NCBI RefSeq assembly: GCF_002127325.2
Contig: NC_035441.2
Location: 150,320,124-150,384,123 of the forward strand
Origin: Helianthus annuus
Lineage: Eukaryota; Streptophyta; Magnoliopsida; Asterales; Asteraceae
Direction: 5' to 3'
Length of the DNA: 64,000 nt
Shown here piece by piece: positions 12,701 through 24,113 of the stretch. A program made the position numbers and the translations under genes. The notes under the pieces were generated by a model. The model was not told the origin of the DNA. It ran no database searches and saw only the letters and a program-made list of their open reading frames with translations. How positions within the stretch are numbered: the stretch's first letter is position 1; each line of letters starts with the position of its first letter.

Positions 12701-13213
12701 CACTTCACACATATCGTTGGCCTTGCAAACCAATGGTGATCTCATTTTTCCTTATTTGCTACATACCAGGGATTTTCATACATACAAGCATATTACAAAG
12801 GTTTTTACATACTCACTTTTACATGAACTCGCTCAACTTTTGTTGATTTTTCAAATTACATGTATTTCAGGGAATTAGGGATCTGGCGAGGTATGCTATG
12901 TCTTCATGCTGCGTAGAAGTGATGTCATCCAAGTTTAGGGGTTGTGACTATTGCCTGGACGAGTCACAAGTCTTAAACTGTGTTTATTTCATGTTTTGTG
13001 GTTGTGTCTTATGAACAAGGTTTTTATTATGTTGTGTTGTAAACTCGTTGCATGTGTCAACTTTAAAACAATGTTGTCGTACTTTTATTTTAAAACTTGA
13101 AATAATGGATGATCATCATGGTTTTACTTTCATATAGCTTTGTTGTGATTAAGCTATGGTATTAAGAAGTCACACCAAATAAACCCACGCTTCCGCAAAG
13201 CCAGGGTGTGACA
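9751..13213 (+). mobile_element. Solo LTR, 3463 bp (Ty3-gypsy type inferred)
   Basis: Begins TGTGACAACCCTCACC and ends CCAGGGTGTGACA (TG...CA), flanked by the exact 5-bp duplication TGTAA at 9746-9750 and 13,214-13,218. No internal region is present, so it is the product of LTR-LTR recombination. A block near 12,450 (GGGGGTGGAATACATG) matches, in inverse orientation, a block of the solo LTR at 30,009-33,748, so the two belong to related families. The length suggests a long-LTR chromovirus such as the Tekay clade, but no coding domain is available to prove it. ORFs within it are not considered genes. Confidence 0.85.
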
Positions 13214-13439
13214 TGTAAATCAATGGCTAGGATTTGATGATGAAATACACAAGTGTATTTTACGATTTGATTTGATGATGAAATCCTTGCTATACACGTG
13301 TGTAAATCAATGGTCAGGATTTGTTCACTTAGTTTGCAAATACACTAGTGTTCACTCTAGAACCACACCCTAGGTATCTAAACTTAACATTTAACTTATA
13401 TGTTTTCAGTTTAAACATCATCTAAATAAATAATTTGTT

Positions 13440-13990
13440 GTAGGAATGTATGCACCGACATGCCATAATAGGTCTTGCCATGTATTATCATTTAATTGTT
13501 AATGGCATGTATACGGTGGGTAGTACACCCATGGCCCTTAATGGGACTTCTCATTTCTTAGTGAGTTATTTTAGGTTACACAAAGCCGCATTAGGTTATA
13601 AGAAGTCATTTGGTATTACTAACATGTGTATGTAATTTAGTACATTGATGGTCATTGTCATGTGTTAATGAGTTCCTTCATGTTACGTAAAGTTGAATTA
13701 GGTCATAAGAAATCATGTCAGTGCCAATGCAAAGTGTATGATGATAGATACACTAATGAACCTTACTATGTATTACCAAGTTGTAGTGAGTTTCTTTTGG
13801 TTATACAAACTCACATTAATTTATAGCAAGTCATTTCAGTATTAATAACTTGTGTATCATAATTAATACACTTTTGAGCCTTAAGGGGCCTTGTCATGTG
13901 TTAGTGATTTATTTTATGTCACACAAAATAACACTAAGTTATAACAACTCATTTCATTTTATTGATATACAAATACTATTTGATATGGTT
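13440..13990. repeat. Degenerate tandem repeat, period about 115-125 bp
   Basis: Four to five diverged copies, each containing a CATGTGTTA or CATGTATTA block, a GTTACACAAA-like block and an ATAAGAAGTCATTT-like block (for example near 13,565-13,605, 13,685-13,715, 13,795-13,835 and 13,915-13,955). No coding signal. Confidence 0.6.
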
Positions 13991-14449
13991 CCTTAAAACA
14001 GTTTTTTCCCGCTCATGAAAATGTTTCTTAGGGTGCAACAACAAGAAATAATCATTGTACCATTAGAGAAGATCACCAAGCTTGAAATTCACTTGATAAG
14101 AGTATTTACTTGTTGCTGGAAATTTTTGTTGTGTTTATTGGAGAATCTGTGAGATTTCGAGTACATATAAGGGCATACAAAGCCTCTCAAAGAGTTTTGT
14201 TCAAGATCCTCTTCAAATAAGTTGGTACCTTCTTTCTCTGCCAAAATTGAGACCCCGGATCTTTCAACTAAATTAAACACAGAAGTTATTATACTAAACA
14301 ACTTGAATGACGATTTAATAAGTTTAATGATCAGTAGTAACCGAATAACAACTTCTTGTTGTTGCTCATCTGTGGTAACCGAGTAGTAGCAACTTCATGC
14401 TACTCAATAGTATAAACTGAACAATACCAACTTGTTACTACTTCTCATC

Positions 14450-14790
14450 GGTATAGGAACCCTTGATAGCCACTTCCTACTACTGAGAGAAATCATAAGT
14501 CTGGCCAACCTCGGTCTATTAGCAGTAATTGTGCCTACTCATCAATAATAAGTGACCAACCCAGATAATAGCAATTTCTTATTTATGGTCATTATAATTG
14601 GTAACGGAATAGTACCAACTTCCTTCTGTTGCCCAATAGTAGAAACCAAAAAATAGTAACTTCCTATTATTGCGCATCAGTGGAAACCCTCGATAGGCAC
14701 TTCTAGCTACTGAGCTATGTCATTAGTCTAGCCAGCCTTGATCCATTAGCAGTAATTGTGCCTACTCGTCAGTAGCAAGTGACCAACATC
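14450..14790. repeat. Two-copy direct repeat, about 100 bp, period about 228 bp
   Basis: The segments at about 14,458-14,560 and 14,686-14,787 align throughout, both containing TTAGCAGTAATTGTGCCTAC and ending AAGTGACCAAC. Between them lies CTACT/GTAGC-rich repetitive sequence. No function is visible. Confidence 0.6.
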
Positions 14791-16011
14791 AATTTCCAAG
14801 CTAGTATTGTTAATACTTACCAATCCATACATAAGAAGCAAGTTAGTGTTGTTGACCACAAATCAACCTTCAAAAACATAAAGCCGGCTCGCAGTGATTC
14901 GAAGTGCAAATTGATAATAAAATCCTCACATTACACCCATCGCCCACGTTTAGGACACACACTTATAAACACTTTTGAGGTTCCACATTCCTCCTATCTA
15001 GAACAAATTCCTATCGCACTTTCATAATTTTTTTCCATCTTCAAACACAACACTTTGAGCGACGATGTCTCGTTCGTTTTAGTCTTTTTTGGACACGCGT
15101 TTTTTTCATTGTGAAGCTCTTATCAAGGAGAATGTGAACCCGTTAATTGATAATTATATTAATAATACTTTCATATCATATGTTTAATTTGTGCCCAAAA
15201 TTAATTTATCTTAAACATTACTATAATTGCATTACCTTTTTCATGCAAAACTAAAACCCCTAAATAAATATTTCTCTAAGGAATGTTAAAATAATACTAC
15301 AAGAAAAGTTCAGATTGCCTTGCATCATCACCCTACCCTCACTATCATCTCCACCTCAGACGATCTTATTTTCGCCATCTTCTCTTTCTCTTATCTCCAC
15401 CTCTCTCTAAGGGGAGGCGGGGCAGTCCGTGATGGACCTCCCACCACGCGTGAAAAAATAACGCACACCGCCGCCACTCCTTCTATCACTCGTTAAAAAA
15501 ATAACGAGTTGAAACTATAATGCGTGAAAGATTCTTTGATGAAAAAGTGCCATTCAGATTCTTTTGTCCTTTAGCAATTGAATTAATACAAAGTTTGATG
15601 AAAAGTACAATTCAGGTCCCTCAACTTTTGTAAGCTATTTTTAAATAGCTGTCATTTATCACTAGTGACCACCCCCACTACATTTGTATCACTAGTGATA
15701 GAATAGTGGGTGATGACATGGCATGCGTTGATTGGATATTGGGAGTGATAGAATTCTATCACTAGTGACCACCCCTTCCCCTAACCTTGTATATTCATTT
15801 TAGATGTTCAAACTTTATTAGTTAGAATTTAAGTGTTTACATGTTGGGCTTTAAAGAGTTTAGGGGCGTTACATTTATACTATTTGTTGCTGAATCTGAG
15901 GTTGTAGACTACAGTATTGGTGTTTTTTATTATATAAGTATGATTACAGTTCTTCGATATAGGTTTCTAGATTGTGATTAGTCTGGAATCTCTCACTTTA
16001 GGTTATTAATT
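14791..16011. other. Intergenic, no gene seen
   Basis: Non-coding AT-rich DNA. A pyrimidine-rich patch lies at 15,340-15,420, and TATCACTAGTGACCACCCC recurs at about 15,658 and 15,757 around an inverted ATCACTAGTGAT core, possibly a very small MITE remnant. Confidence 0.35.
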
Positions 16012-16027
16012 AAATCTAGTCATAAAG

Positions 16028-16131
16028 ACCACTAGGGTTGGTGGTCCAGTGGCAAGGTAAAACCCTCAAGTGTGAGGTTTAGGTTCAAATCTCACAAGGT
16101 TTAAGAAATTCGTTACTAATAAAAATAAATA
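16028..16131 (+). mobile_element. Short SINE with flanking target-site duplications
   Basis: A tRNA-like head with box A (TGGTCCAGTGG) and box B (GGTTCAAATCT), followed by an A-rich tail. The flanks are a 16-bp duplication, AAATCTAGTCATAAAG at 16,012-16,027 and AAATCCAGTCGTAAAG at 16,132-16,147 (two differences). That makes it a retroposed SINE and not a tRNA gene; the tRNA-like part does not close into a full cloverleaf. Confidence 0.75.
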
Positions 16132-16214
16132 AAATCCAGTCGTAAAGTAAGATCAGGCCACAAATCGGTCATAAAACAGGATACCACACAGGCTTTTGTC
16201 TTCACATTTTCAAT

Positions 16215-16800
16215 TGCAATAGGTAAGTTGTAAACGAACCGAACGTTCAGCGAACAGTTTGTGAACCGTTCGGTGAGAAGTTCGTTTATGTTCGTTCGAT
16301 TAGCTTAACGAACGAAAACGAACAAAAAAATTTGTTCGGTTAGCTTAGCGAACGAACACAAACAAATGTCTTGTTCGTTCGACTACGTTCGTGAACATAC
16401 GGTAATATATTCGGTCACATTCGTTCATGTTCATTCGTTTGATTATATTAAAAAATAATTATTATTAAATCTTTTATCTAAACATATTGAAAACTTGAAA
16501 CCATATTTTTTCTAAGTTATCGAAAATTTGGATGTTCAAGACATTTTTTGGGATAATTATGTCTCAGTTAGTTAAACTTTGAATAATTATGTCTAAGTTA
16601 GTTAAACTTTGATTCATCGTTTGGTGGTTGTAGTATACTTCCTGTGTTTTGATTTATCATTTGATTGTTGTATTTAACTACTTATACCAGCGTTCATGAG
16701 CTGTTCACGAACATGTTAATTTTCTAAACGAACGAACACGAACATAGCCTTGTTCGTGTTCGTTTGGTTCGATTATAATAGGTTATTTACAACCACAAAT
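16215..16800. mobile_element. GTTCG-rich foldback repeat, decayed
   Basis: The left end GTAAGTTGTAAACGAACC is roughly complementary to the right end GGTTATTTACAACC. Both subterminal parts are crowded with GTTCGTTCG and CGAACGAAC motifs. The organisation resembles a hAT-type MITE, but no clean target duplication was found. A related diverged block lies at about 36,940-37,125. Confidence 0.5.
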
Positions 16801-17004
16801 GAGTGAGCAAATACAAGATTTCAAGCAGTTAAATAACTATTATTACTTTACTATATATTAATAAAGAAAATGAAATTAATAGTGATTTTAATATTATAAT
16901 AATATATAGTTTTTTTAATACTTTTATTATTTATTATTATAATAATAATTATTTTCTTTACTTTTTAACTTTAATCTCTTTTTTCATATCAAGCATTGGG
17001 ATAA

Positions 17005-17530
17005 GCTTTGTGTCAACCGGTATCGAACCAGTATTGGTATCGAAAATACCGGTACGGTTCTGTTTGGTATCGGTACATGAAGGTAAAATTCGACACTAAT
17101 ACAAAAAACGTCAAAAGTTGGTGCCGAATGGATATTAGAAATCTTTTGGTTTGGAAATTCAGTGCTGCTACCCGGTACAATTTGCTCATCCCTGATCACG
17201 GTTACCGTACGAACAACGGTATCGTAAAACTTTTTTTTGTTGATTTTCTTCAACTTTTAATTTTTTCTTTTTTTAGTTTCAGGGGTAGGGATGAGCTCGG
17301 TGCCAACCGATACAGATTCGGTACTGATACCGAAAATACCGGTTACGGTACCGGTATATGAAGGTAAAAGACGGTAGTGAACCGGTACCAGGAATGCCAA
17401 AAGTCGGTACCGAATTGGTACTTAAGATCTTTCGGTTCGGCAAATTTGGTACCGGCACCCAGAACAATTTGCTCATCTCCGACCACGGGTTTCATACGAA
17501 CAACATCGTTACCATACAACTTTTTGGTTG
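17005..17530. repeat. Tandem duplication of a GGTACCGGTA-rich segment
   Basis: About 17,008-17,235 and 17,300-17,525 are direct copies at an offset of about 296 bp, sharing ATACCGGT(T)ACGGT, the TATGAAGGTAAAA-like block and CAATTTGCTCATC. The 89- to 117-codon ORFs across it follow from the low-complexity repeats and have no recognisable domain. Confidence 0.65.
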
Positions 17531-17539
17531 ATTTTTTCT

Positions 17540-18137
17540 GTTATCTTTAGTGTTTTTTTCTAAATTTTCTTTTTATTCTTGTCAGCAGTTCCGTTCGCAA
17601 CACGCTCGTAGTGATTTCAAAACACATGTAAATACAGACTAAATAACAAAAGAAATTCTCCGCACCGTGACGAACTTCTTTAAACCTAGTTTCATTAAAG
17701 TACATATGTACACCGCCACAGAAGAAGATTTATCAGCCACCTAGAAGATTCCTGGGAAGATTCATCGGCCATATGAGAAGAGACCCATTGGTAATCAGTT
17801 GCTAAGTTAATCGTCCGGTAATATCCGTTTGAAACCAAATTACCAACGCCCATATTAAGTCAGAGTATCACCGGCAAATTTTTGCCTGTAACGACTTTCA
17901 TCGGAGTGATACTTATTTGTTTAATAGCGTAATTCAAAAAAGAGTGCAATTATACTATGATGATCAGAAATATGATATGTTTGATTATACATGTCCAATA
18001 TATTAATTCAACATGTATATTACGAAGCATTGCCATTAAAGATGAATTTTTGGGTAGGATTATTAATTAGTATTAACAAAAGCCATCCAATCGTTGTGTT
18101 TTAGTTGAAGAAGTCCATTTTCTTGAACAATAAGCAA
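17540..18137. other. Intergenic, nothing recognised
   Basis: Ordinary AT-rich sequence without a credible ORF, repeat boundary or RNA gene. Confidence 0.4.
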
Positions 18138-18620
18138 GCAGAGCAAACAAAAGTTTTTAAATATTAGAAAAATGAATAAAGTATAACTATCAGCAATAAA
18201 AGCAGAGCAAACAAAAGTTTTTAAATATTAGGGTGTAAGGAGTGGTTAAACACTTTTAGTGGCAAACCAAAAAATCGACCAATTAGAGCGCGCCATGTCA
18301 ATCAGTCAAAAGTGTTTAAACTTTGGTGAAAAATATTGGCAAGGGTTTAGACACTTGATGAAGTGGTAAACTATTTTTTTTTAAAAAAAGGAAAAATGTG
18401 TGATTGGTTGAAATTGGAATGGACCCCACCCCTCTCTCTCCTTCTTCCCTTCCCCGAATCGGTGTTGCATCACCGATTTCACCTCCATTTCGTCAACATT
18501 GCATGCGGCAAATGGGTTGGCATTGGTTTGCCACCCATTGCCGATTCGGTGACATGTGTTTGCCGCACCCACACCTTACCCCCTTAGAAAAATGAATAAA
18601 GTATAACTATCAGCAATAAA
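18138..18620. repeat. 64-bp tandem duplication split by a MITE
   Basis: A 64-bp unit starting GCAGAGCAAACAAAAG (18,138-18,201) is repeated at once from 18,202. The second copy is interrupted after TATTA and resumes at about 18,587 (GAAAAATGAATAAAG). The interruption is the MITE 18,231-18,583, so the duplication predates the insertion. Confidence 0.8.
18231..18583. mobile_element. PIF/Harbinger-type MITE, 353 bp
   Basis: Starts GGGTGTAAGGAGTGG and ends CCACACCTTACCCCC, an imperfect inverted repeat, with the 3-bp target duplication TTA at 18,228-18,230 and 18,584-18,586. TTA duplications characterise PIF/Harbinger elements. Short ORFs within show no transposase similarity. Confidence 0.75.
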
Positions 18621-18622
18621 AA

Positions 18623-20205
18623 AGAATAGGTGTACCTTCCAACTAATTAGCTGGCATAAGTTGAAGTCTTTCGTGTTTTCGTGGCTAATTTGATGATAAA
18701 TAAATCTATTTATTATAAAGTTAGAAAACTTGTATAAATTAAAATTAAGGCCATATCGATATACTCTAGTCAATTTGTATCAACTTATATAAAATTCTTT
18801 ATAATATCAAACACACAAACATTGTAAAACATTAGATGGGTGTTTGCGCTATATGACAAAGAACATAATATACTATCACAGACCCGGTAAAACGTTTAAA
18901 ATTGATTGTTTACATAGTTAGATTTCTAAATGAATTTCGTTATTGTTTGTAATAACTACAATATCGAAGTGTTAGCCTAACTAATTTATGGTTTTTAAAT
19001 CAATATTATTCATCTGTATATAATGTGTTTAATCACATAATTGACATGTATGTCTATTAAAAGATAACTAAGATAGTAAAAATTATTATAAAAGACAATT
19101 TTTACCTCTTAAACTCTTGAAATTAATGTAAAAAAAAAAAAGACAATTTCTATGTATTATAGATAGAGTTTATAGTAGGATGTCTGGGTTTCAATCCCTA
19201 TAACGTACAAGTTTAGCCGTTAAAAAAAGGAATTAGTTACAATTTGCCTCCTATGTATTATGTTTTGGTCTGGGTTTGTTTCTATATAAAGTTGATCTGA
19301 ACTTGATTTGGTTATAGTAGGTTTGTTTGTATAAACTGATTTGTGTATAAACATGAACAGAAAGGGTTATTTGTGTGGGTTTTTGTAAAGTTGATTAGGT
19401 TATAGTGTTAAGAGTAGCGTTAATGTAATTAAACATGAACACTAGACATGGGAGAAACAAATTACAAGGAATGGACAATACGTGTGTAATTTTTTTATTT
19501 TTCATATTTTTTATTTTTGACATATTACAAGAAATGTTTGTAAGTGGAAAAGTGGCCCAAACCGGATGTAGGCCTTTTCTTTTTGTTTTAAAAAAAAAAA
19601 ATCAAAAAAATTTAATAACACAACCAACAGGTTAACTATGGATTTTGACTGTTTTAACTTTTAAGGTCTTGGGTAACCTTTTTTAGTGATTTCCATGTAT
19701 TAAAATCCAGATGAAATACACAAATCTATTTAAAAAGATAGTAAACTCCCACAGCAATCATAATTGTATTTCTAAGAAACCTGACACGTAAACTTTCAGC
19801 ATATTTATCTAGTTTAATATTCACAGGTTATATGCTGTGCACGTTTGATCTTCTAAAATAGCAGACTTTGACCTCCACAACTTTTTAGATAATAATAACT
19901 TGAATACTTGATCATAGCTATGACTTGTATATTTGAACACTATTATTATAAAACTTAATGATCCAGATTTTAGAAATTCCTTAGTTTATTCAATTATTCC
20001 TTTTTACTGATTCAGGCCATCTGTATGATAAGTTTTGATGTTCCGAAATGCCGTATATTCTAAAAAAAATGTCAATGCCAAAACCATAATTTGGAATTTA
20101 CATAAGTATTCTTCTTTGATATGAATAGAAAGACTATTTGAAGATATCCAAATTACGTCTTTTGACTTATTAAAACACAGGGCAAAAACACTAAGTATCA
20201 ATTCG
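18623..20205. other. Intergenic with possible SINE fragment
   Basis: No gene. A possible SINE fragment lies at about 19,155-19,228 (+): GGTTTCAATCC resembles box B and the 3' end reads GCCGTTAAAAAAA, a tail seen in plant SINEs and LINEs. The rest is AT-rich without features. Confidence 0.35.
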
Positions 20206-20408
20206 GACGATGGTGTGTTAATCCATTCCTTGGCATGTAATCAATGTATGTGGGGGCTGGGGTGGTATGTTTTCTCTTTGTTCCTGGATGTATGTCTTTT
20301 GTGGGTTTTTGGGTGGCCGGCGCCGCATAGGCTTTGTATGGGTTTTTTTTCTTGTCCCCCGTCACGTTATTTGATATAATATATCATTGTTGCCGTATTC
20401 TTAAAAAA
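20206..20408 (+). mobile_element. Possible LINE/SINE 3' end
   Basis: A GT-rich stretch ending ATCATTGTTGCCGTATTCTT followed by eight A residues. The TTGCCGT-plus-A-run ending resembles the tail of the SINE-like fragment near 19,220, as expected when a SINE borrows its tail from a LINE. No coding part remains and no target duplication was verified. Confidence 0.35.
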
Positions 20409-20648
20409 AATCCTAAGACACATCATTATCCCCCTTGGAATTATTATCATCAAAGACTATATCCTGCAAAATTTTGCAAAATATCAATGCAAAATTCAAC
20501 ATGCATGGTTACAAGATATTTTAGTTAGCGTATCCATGTAATTAACTGCATGATGTAATCTCTTTGTTTGTCATTTTTATCAGCAAAGAAAAAAAAGGCA
20601 TTTCGGATCTATAATCATATAATTTAACTAGAATTCATATTTTTTTTA

Positions 20649-21184
20649 GGGAAATTGGCCTGTAATAATTCCACCTAGGCCTTATTGGCTATTAATAATC
20701 CCACCTCAGAGTATTCCTCCCACCAGTCCCACCTTTCACTTATTTTTCCTACAATGGTCCCCCTTTAAAAAAACTTAACGGAGTTAAGCTTTTTTCCAAA
20801 TTACAAACAGCTTTTTTAGGGCTTTTGATTAGAACGACAATACGAGTCCATTGATATAAAACTTGACTCGAAACAGTGCTCCAAATGATGAAAACGGCGC
20901 TTCAATTCGGGTGTTTAAATTTCCAATTAACCAAAATCAAGTCACTTGGAGCACCGTTTCGAGGCAAGTTTTACATCAATGGACTCGTATCGTCGTTCTG
21001 ATCAAAAGCCCTAAAACATCTGTTTATAATTTGGAAAAAAAGCTTAACTTCGTTAAGTTTTTTTTTAACGGGGGACCATTGTAGGAAAAATAGGTGAAAG
21101 GTGAGACTGGTGGGGGGAATATTCTGAGGTGGGATTATTATTGGCCAATAAGATCTAAATGGGATTTTTACAAGCCAATTCCCC
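20649..21184. mobile_element. Foldback MULE-like element, 536 bp
   Basis: Arms of about 250 bp are inverted repeats (20,649-20,900 and 20,930-21,184). Outer ends are GGGAAATTGGCCTGTAA and TTACAAGCCAATTCCCC. The same 9-mer, TTTTTTTTA, lies at 20,640-20,648 and 21,185-21,193; it has the length of a MULE target duplication but is low-complexity. The 73- and 83-codon ORFs are palindrome artefacts. Confidence 0.65.
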
Positions 21185-21193
21185 TTTTTTTTA

Positions 21194-21584
21194 TTTTGTT
21201 TCTTACTTTTAACAAAACTCATACATCTCCTTCCTCATATTTATCTATAGTTAATTAAATAAAACTTCTTTATTCTTCTTTATATTATTTTTTTCTCTTT
21301 CTTTCACTTACATCTAACGATAAAATATATTTTGAAATAAAATATGTGGGTGAATAATCGAAACAAATTTGAGGGATTGGTTTGTTTTCCCAGGGACGGA
21401 GGATAGGATGTAGAGGTGTTTTGTATATTAATTTTTTTTTTTTTTTTTGTCATTTTTTCTCAAATTTAAGAATGGGAGATGATATAGGAGATAGGATGTG
21501 AATGTTCCAAGTCCTCAACAAGAGCCTTTGTTGAGTTTGCTTCGGGTTTTTTCTTTTCTTAATAGAGGCGAGGCCCCATGGAAT
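21194..21584. other. Intergenic, no gene
   Basis: AT-rich with a poly(T) run at about 21,431-21,448. It ends at the GTGAT target duplication of the copia element. Confidence 0.4.
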
Positions 21585-21589
21585 GTGAT

Positions 21590-22021
21590 TGTTGGTTCAG
21601 TTCTGTTTACACATGAAGGAAAACAATAAAACATACCTGTTATAGCAGACAGTGCGTTGGAGAATCCAGTAATGGAGTTCGACATGCTTGTCATCGTGAT
21701 CTGGTTCCTCCTTAGGGTGCTGACTAATGATGGGGACTTAGAAAACCGAAAAGGGATATCGGCTAGGAGAGGAGGTCGAATTATGATGTTATGGCTAATG
21801 GGGTGTGTGTAATTGTGTAACTGAGTAACCCCTTAACCTCCACATAACTCTCCTTATATAAGCACCCAGGAGGAAACCTAATTGGTTAATAAGGGTAATA
21901 TGGTCCATCAACAATTACCAACTAATTATTTAATAGGTTCTAATATATTTTGATCTCTATAATGTAAATGATTATGATGGCTATAGATTAAATATTAATA
22001 CGTAACATATTTAATCTTACA
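21590..22021 (-). repeat. 3' LTR of copia element
   Basis: A 432-bp LTR, complete with TGTTGG...TTACA on the plus strand. Just inside it (22,022-22,033) the minus strand reads AGTGGGAGAA, the polypurine tract. A TATATAAGG motif on the minus strand (near 21,860) is the likely LTR TATA box. Confidence 0.9.
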
Positions 22022-22343
22022 TTCTCCCACTTAGCCGAGTAATCATTTACTATGAGTATTAGATAAGCCTGATCAGGAGTTAACACTCATTTTAGCCTTA
22101 AACAAGTACTATAGCAGAAAAATACAGCCGTTGAATCATTATGCGACTCAGGACCCCCATTAATCATACTATAGCCTTAATTTAAAACCTAATCGTCATG
22201 ATCAAAATACGCGTAAGCCCTTTGTTTGACTTGTAACTTTATTTGTCTATATGCCATTATACCGGTTGAACATATTCTAACAAACATACAAAATCAAACT
22301 GAGGAAATTTCATTAATCATAAACATAAGCTAGTACAATATGC

Positions 22344-24113
22344 TCAAATAAGGTCTTTACTAAATCCCATATTCCGAACATGTTCTTCATAAACCTTAGG
22401 AGGGAGACCTTTAGTCATCGGATCCGCAAGCATATCCTTAGTACTAATATACTCGATACATAGATTATTTTCCTCAACACGTTCACGTACAAATAGATAT
22501 TTTGTATCGAGATATAAACCAGCTCCAGTCGAACTGTTACTGTTCGAGAAACTAACGGCAGCTGAATTATCACAGTAAAGCTTCAATGGTCTAGAAATGG
22601 AATTAACGATTTTGAGTCCAGTGACCAGGTTTCTAAGCAACATTCCATGACAGGTTGCGTTATAAACAGCAATGTACTCTGCCATCATTGTGGAAGTTAT
22701 GGTCAACTGTTGTTTATGACTCTTCCAAGAGATAGGGCCGCCTGCTAACATAAAGATATAGCCCGAAGTGGATTTCTTGTCATCTTTGCATTTGGCAAAA
22801 TCAGAATCAGAATAGCCCACCACTTCTAAATGATCACTTCTTCTATAAGTCAATTTATAGTCTTTCGTCCCTTGCAGATATCGAAGTACCTTCTTAGCTG
22901 CTTTCCAGTGATCTAAGCCAGGATTAGTCTGATAACGGCCTAGCATTCCAGCAATATAAACGATATCTGGATGAGTACAGACTTGAGCATACATCAAGCT
23001 CCCGACTACTGACGCGTAAGGTATCTGGCTCATTTGCTCCTTCTCAACCTCTGTTGTCGGACACTGGAATGAACCGAAAACATCTCCCTTAACTACTGGA
23101 GCGACGGAGGGTTTGCACTGTTGCATGTTGTAACGTGTGAGGACACGATCTATGTAAGCCCTTTGGGACAATCCTAAGATCCCTTTATTTCTGTCTCGGT
23201 GAATTTCGATGCCAATGACGTAAGAAGCATCTCCGAGATCCTTCATGTCGAAGTTATGCGAAAGTAACCGCTTCGACTCATGCAACATGTCTAAACTATT
23301 ACTTGCCAATAGAATATCATCCACGTAAAGGACAAGTATAGTAAAGTTACTCCCACTCATCTTGAGGTAGGTGCATTGATCCACTTGATTCTTCATAAAA
23401 CCTTGCTTCTTCATGACTTCATCAAACTTGAGGTACCACTGACGTGATGCTTGTTTTAACCCGTAAATGGATTTCTTCAACTTACAGACTAGATGCTCCT
23501 GACCCTCAGGTTTAAATCCTTCAGGTTGTTTCATATAAACATCTTCGTCCGAATCACCGTTAAGGAAAGCGGTTTTAACGTCCATCTGATGCAGCTCTAA
23601 ATCGAAATGAGCTACTAGGGCCATGACGATCCTTAATGAATCTTTACGAGAGACAGGTGAAAACGTCTCTTGATAATCAATTCCCTCTTTCTGAGTGTAG
23701 CCCTTTGCAACCAATCTCGCTTTGTAGCGTTCAACGTTCCCATTCGGATCCAGTTTTGTTTTGAACACCCATTTGCATCCTACGGGTTTGACTCCGTTGG
23801 GTAATTCTACCAAATCCCAAACGTCATTTTTCTTCATGGATTCAAGCTCATCAATCATTGCTTTATTCCATTCAGAAGACTGATCACTGCTAATGGCTTC
23901 ATTGTAAGGGATAGGATCATTGAGCTTTCCGGGATCCATTTCAGTCAGGTAGGTAACATAATCATCCCAATTAAGAGGCCTTCTTTGCCTGGATGACCTC
24001 CTGAGTGGATTATCGGGTACAGCGTTGTCTTGGTTTTGAGCGTTTGATGTCCCTTCGTCATGAGGTATAATGGGTTCTGATTGTAGATGTGAAGTTGGAG
24101 TTGGTGCAGTAGC
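22344..24113 (-). CDS. Copia reverse transcriptase and RNase H
   Basis: An uninterrupted minus-strand frame of about 590 codons. RT features: WDLVELPNG and KWVFKTKLDPNGNVERYKAR near the start, LHQMDVKTAFLNGD, YGLKQ, and the catalytic LYVDDILLA. RNase H and tail features follow: YSDSDFAKCKDDKKSTSGY, MAEYIA, LYCDNSAA and ADPMTKGLPP at the end. It polymerises cDNA from the element RNA and removes the RNA strand. The open frame can be read back to 24,170, but sequence before about 24,113 comes from the hairpin loop and antisense arm, so the natural pol fusion with integrase is broken here. The enzyme motifs look intact, unlike those of the upstream half. Confidence 0.9.
   Translation of the reverse strand, partial: ATAPTPTSHLQSEPIIPHDEGTSNAQNQDNAVPDNPLRRSSRQRRPLNWDDYVTYLTEMDPGKLNDPIPYNEAISSDQSSEWNKAMIDELESMKKNDVWDLVELPNGVKPVGCKWVFKTKLDPNGNVERYKARLVAKGYTQKEGIDYQETFSPVSRKDSLRIVMALVAHFDLELHQMDVKTAFLNGDSDEDVYMKQPEGFKPEGQEHLVCKLKKSIYGLKQASRQWYLKFDEVMKKQGFMKNQVDQCTYLKMSGSNFTILVLYVDDILLASNSLDMLHESKRLLSHNFDMKDLGDASYVIGIEIHRDRNKGILGLSQRAYIDRVLTRYNMQQCKPSVAPVVKGDVFGSFQCPTTEVEKEQMSQIPYASVVGSLMYAQVCTHPDIVYIAGMLGRYQTNPGLDHWKAAKKVLRYLQGTKDYKLTYRRSDHLEVVGYSDSDFAKCKDDKKSTSGYIFMLAGGPISWKSHKQQLTITSTMMAEYIAVYNATCHGMLLRNLVTGLKIVNSISRPLKLYCDNSAAVSFSNSNSSTGAGLYLDTKYLFVRERVEENNLCIEYISTKDMLADPMTKGLPPKVYEEHVRNMGFSKDLI

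Larger units (their letters stand above)
8507..13383. mobile_element. MITE-like palindrome split by two later insertions
   Basis: The left arm (8507-8535 plus 9695-9750) and right arm (about 13,219-13,383) are inverted repeats: GTTTAGGTATCTAGG at the left end faces CCTAGGTATCTAAAC at the right, and ACTAGTGTATTTGCAAACT (9702-9720) faces its complement near 13,332-13,350. Removing the hAT element and the solo LTR leaves about 250 bp, a normal MITE size. Its own target duplication is not clear, so the superfamily is left open. Confidence 0.65.

Noticed and set aside
16028..16090. tRNA gene
   Set aside because: Has A and B boxes but no complete cloverleaf, an A-rich tail and flanking duplications, so it is a SINE.
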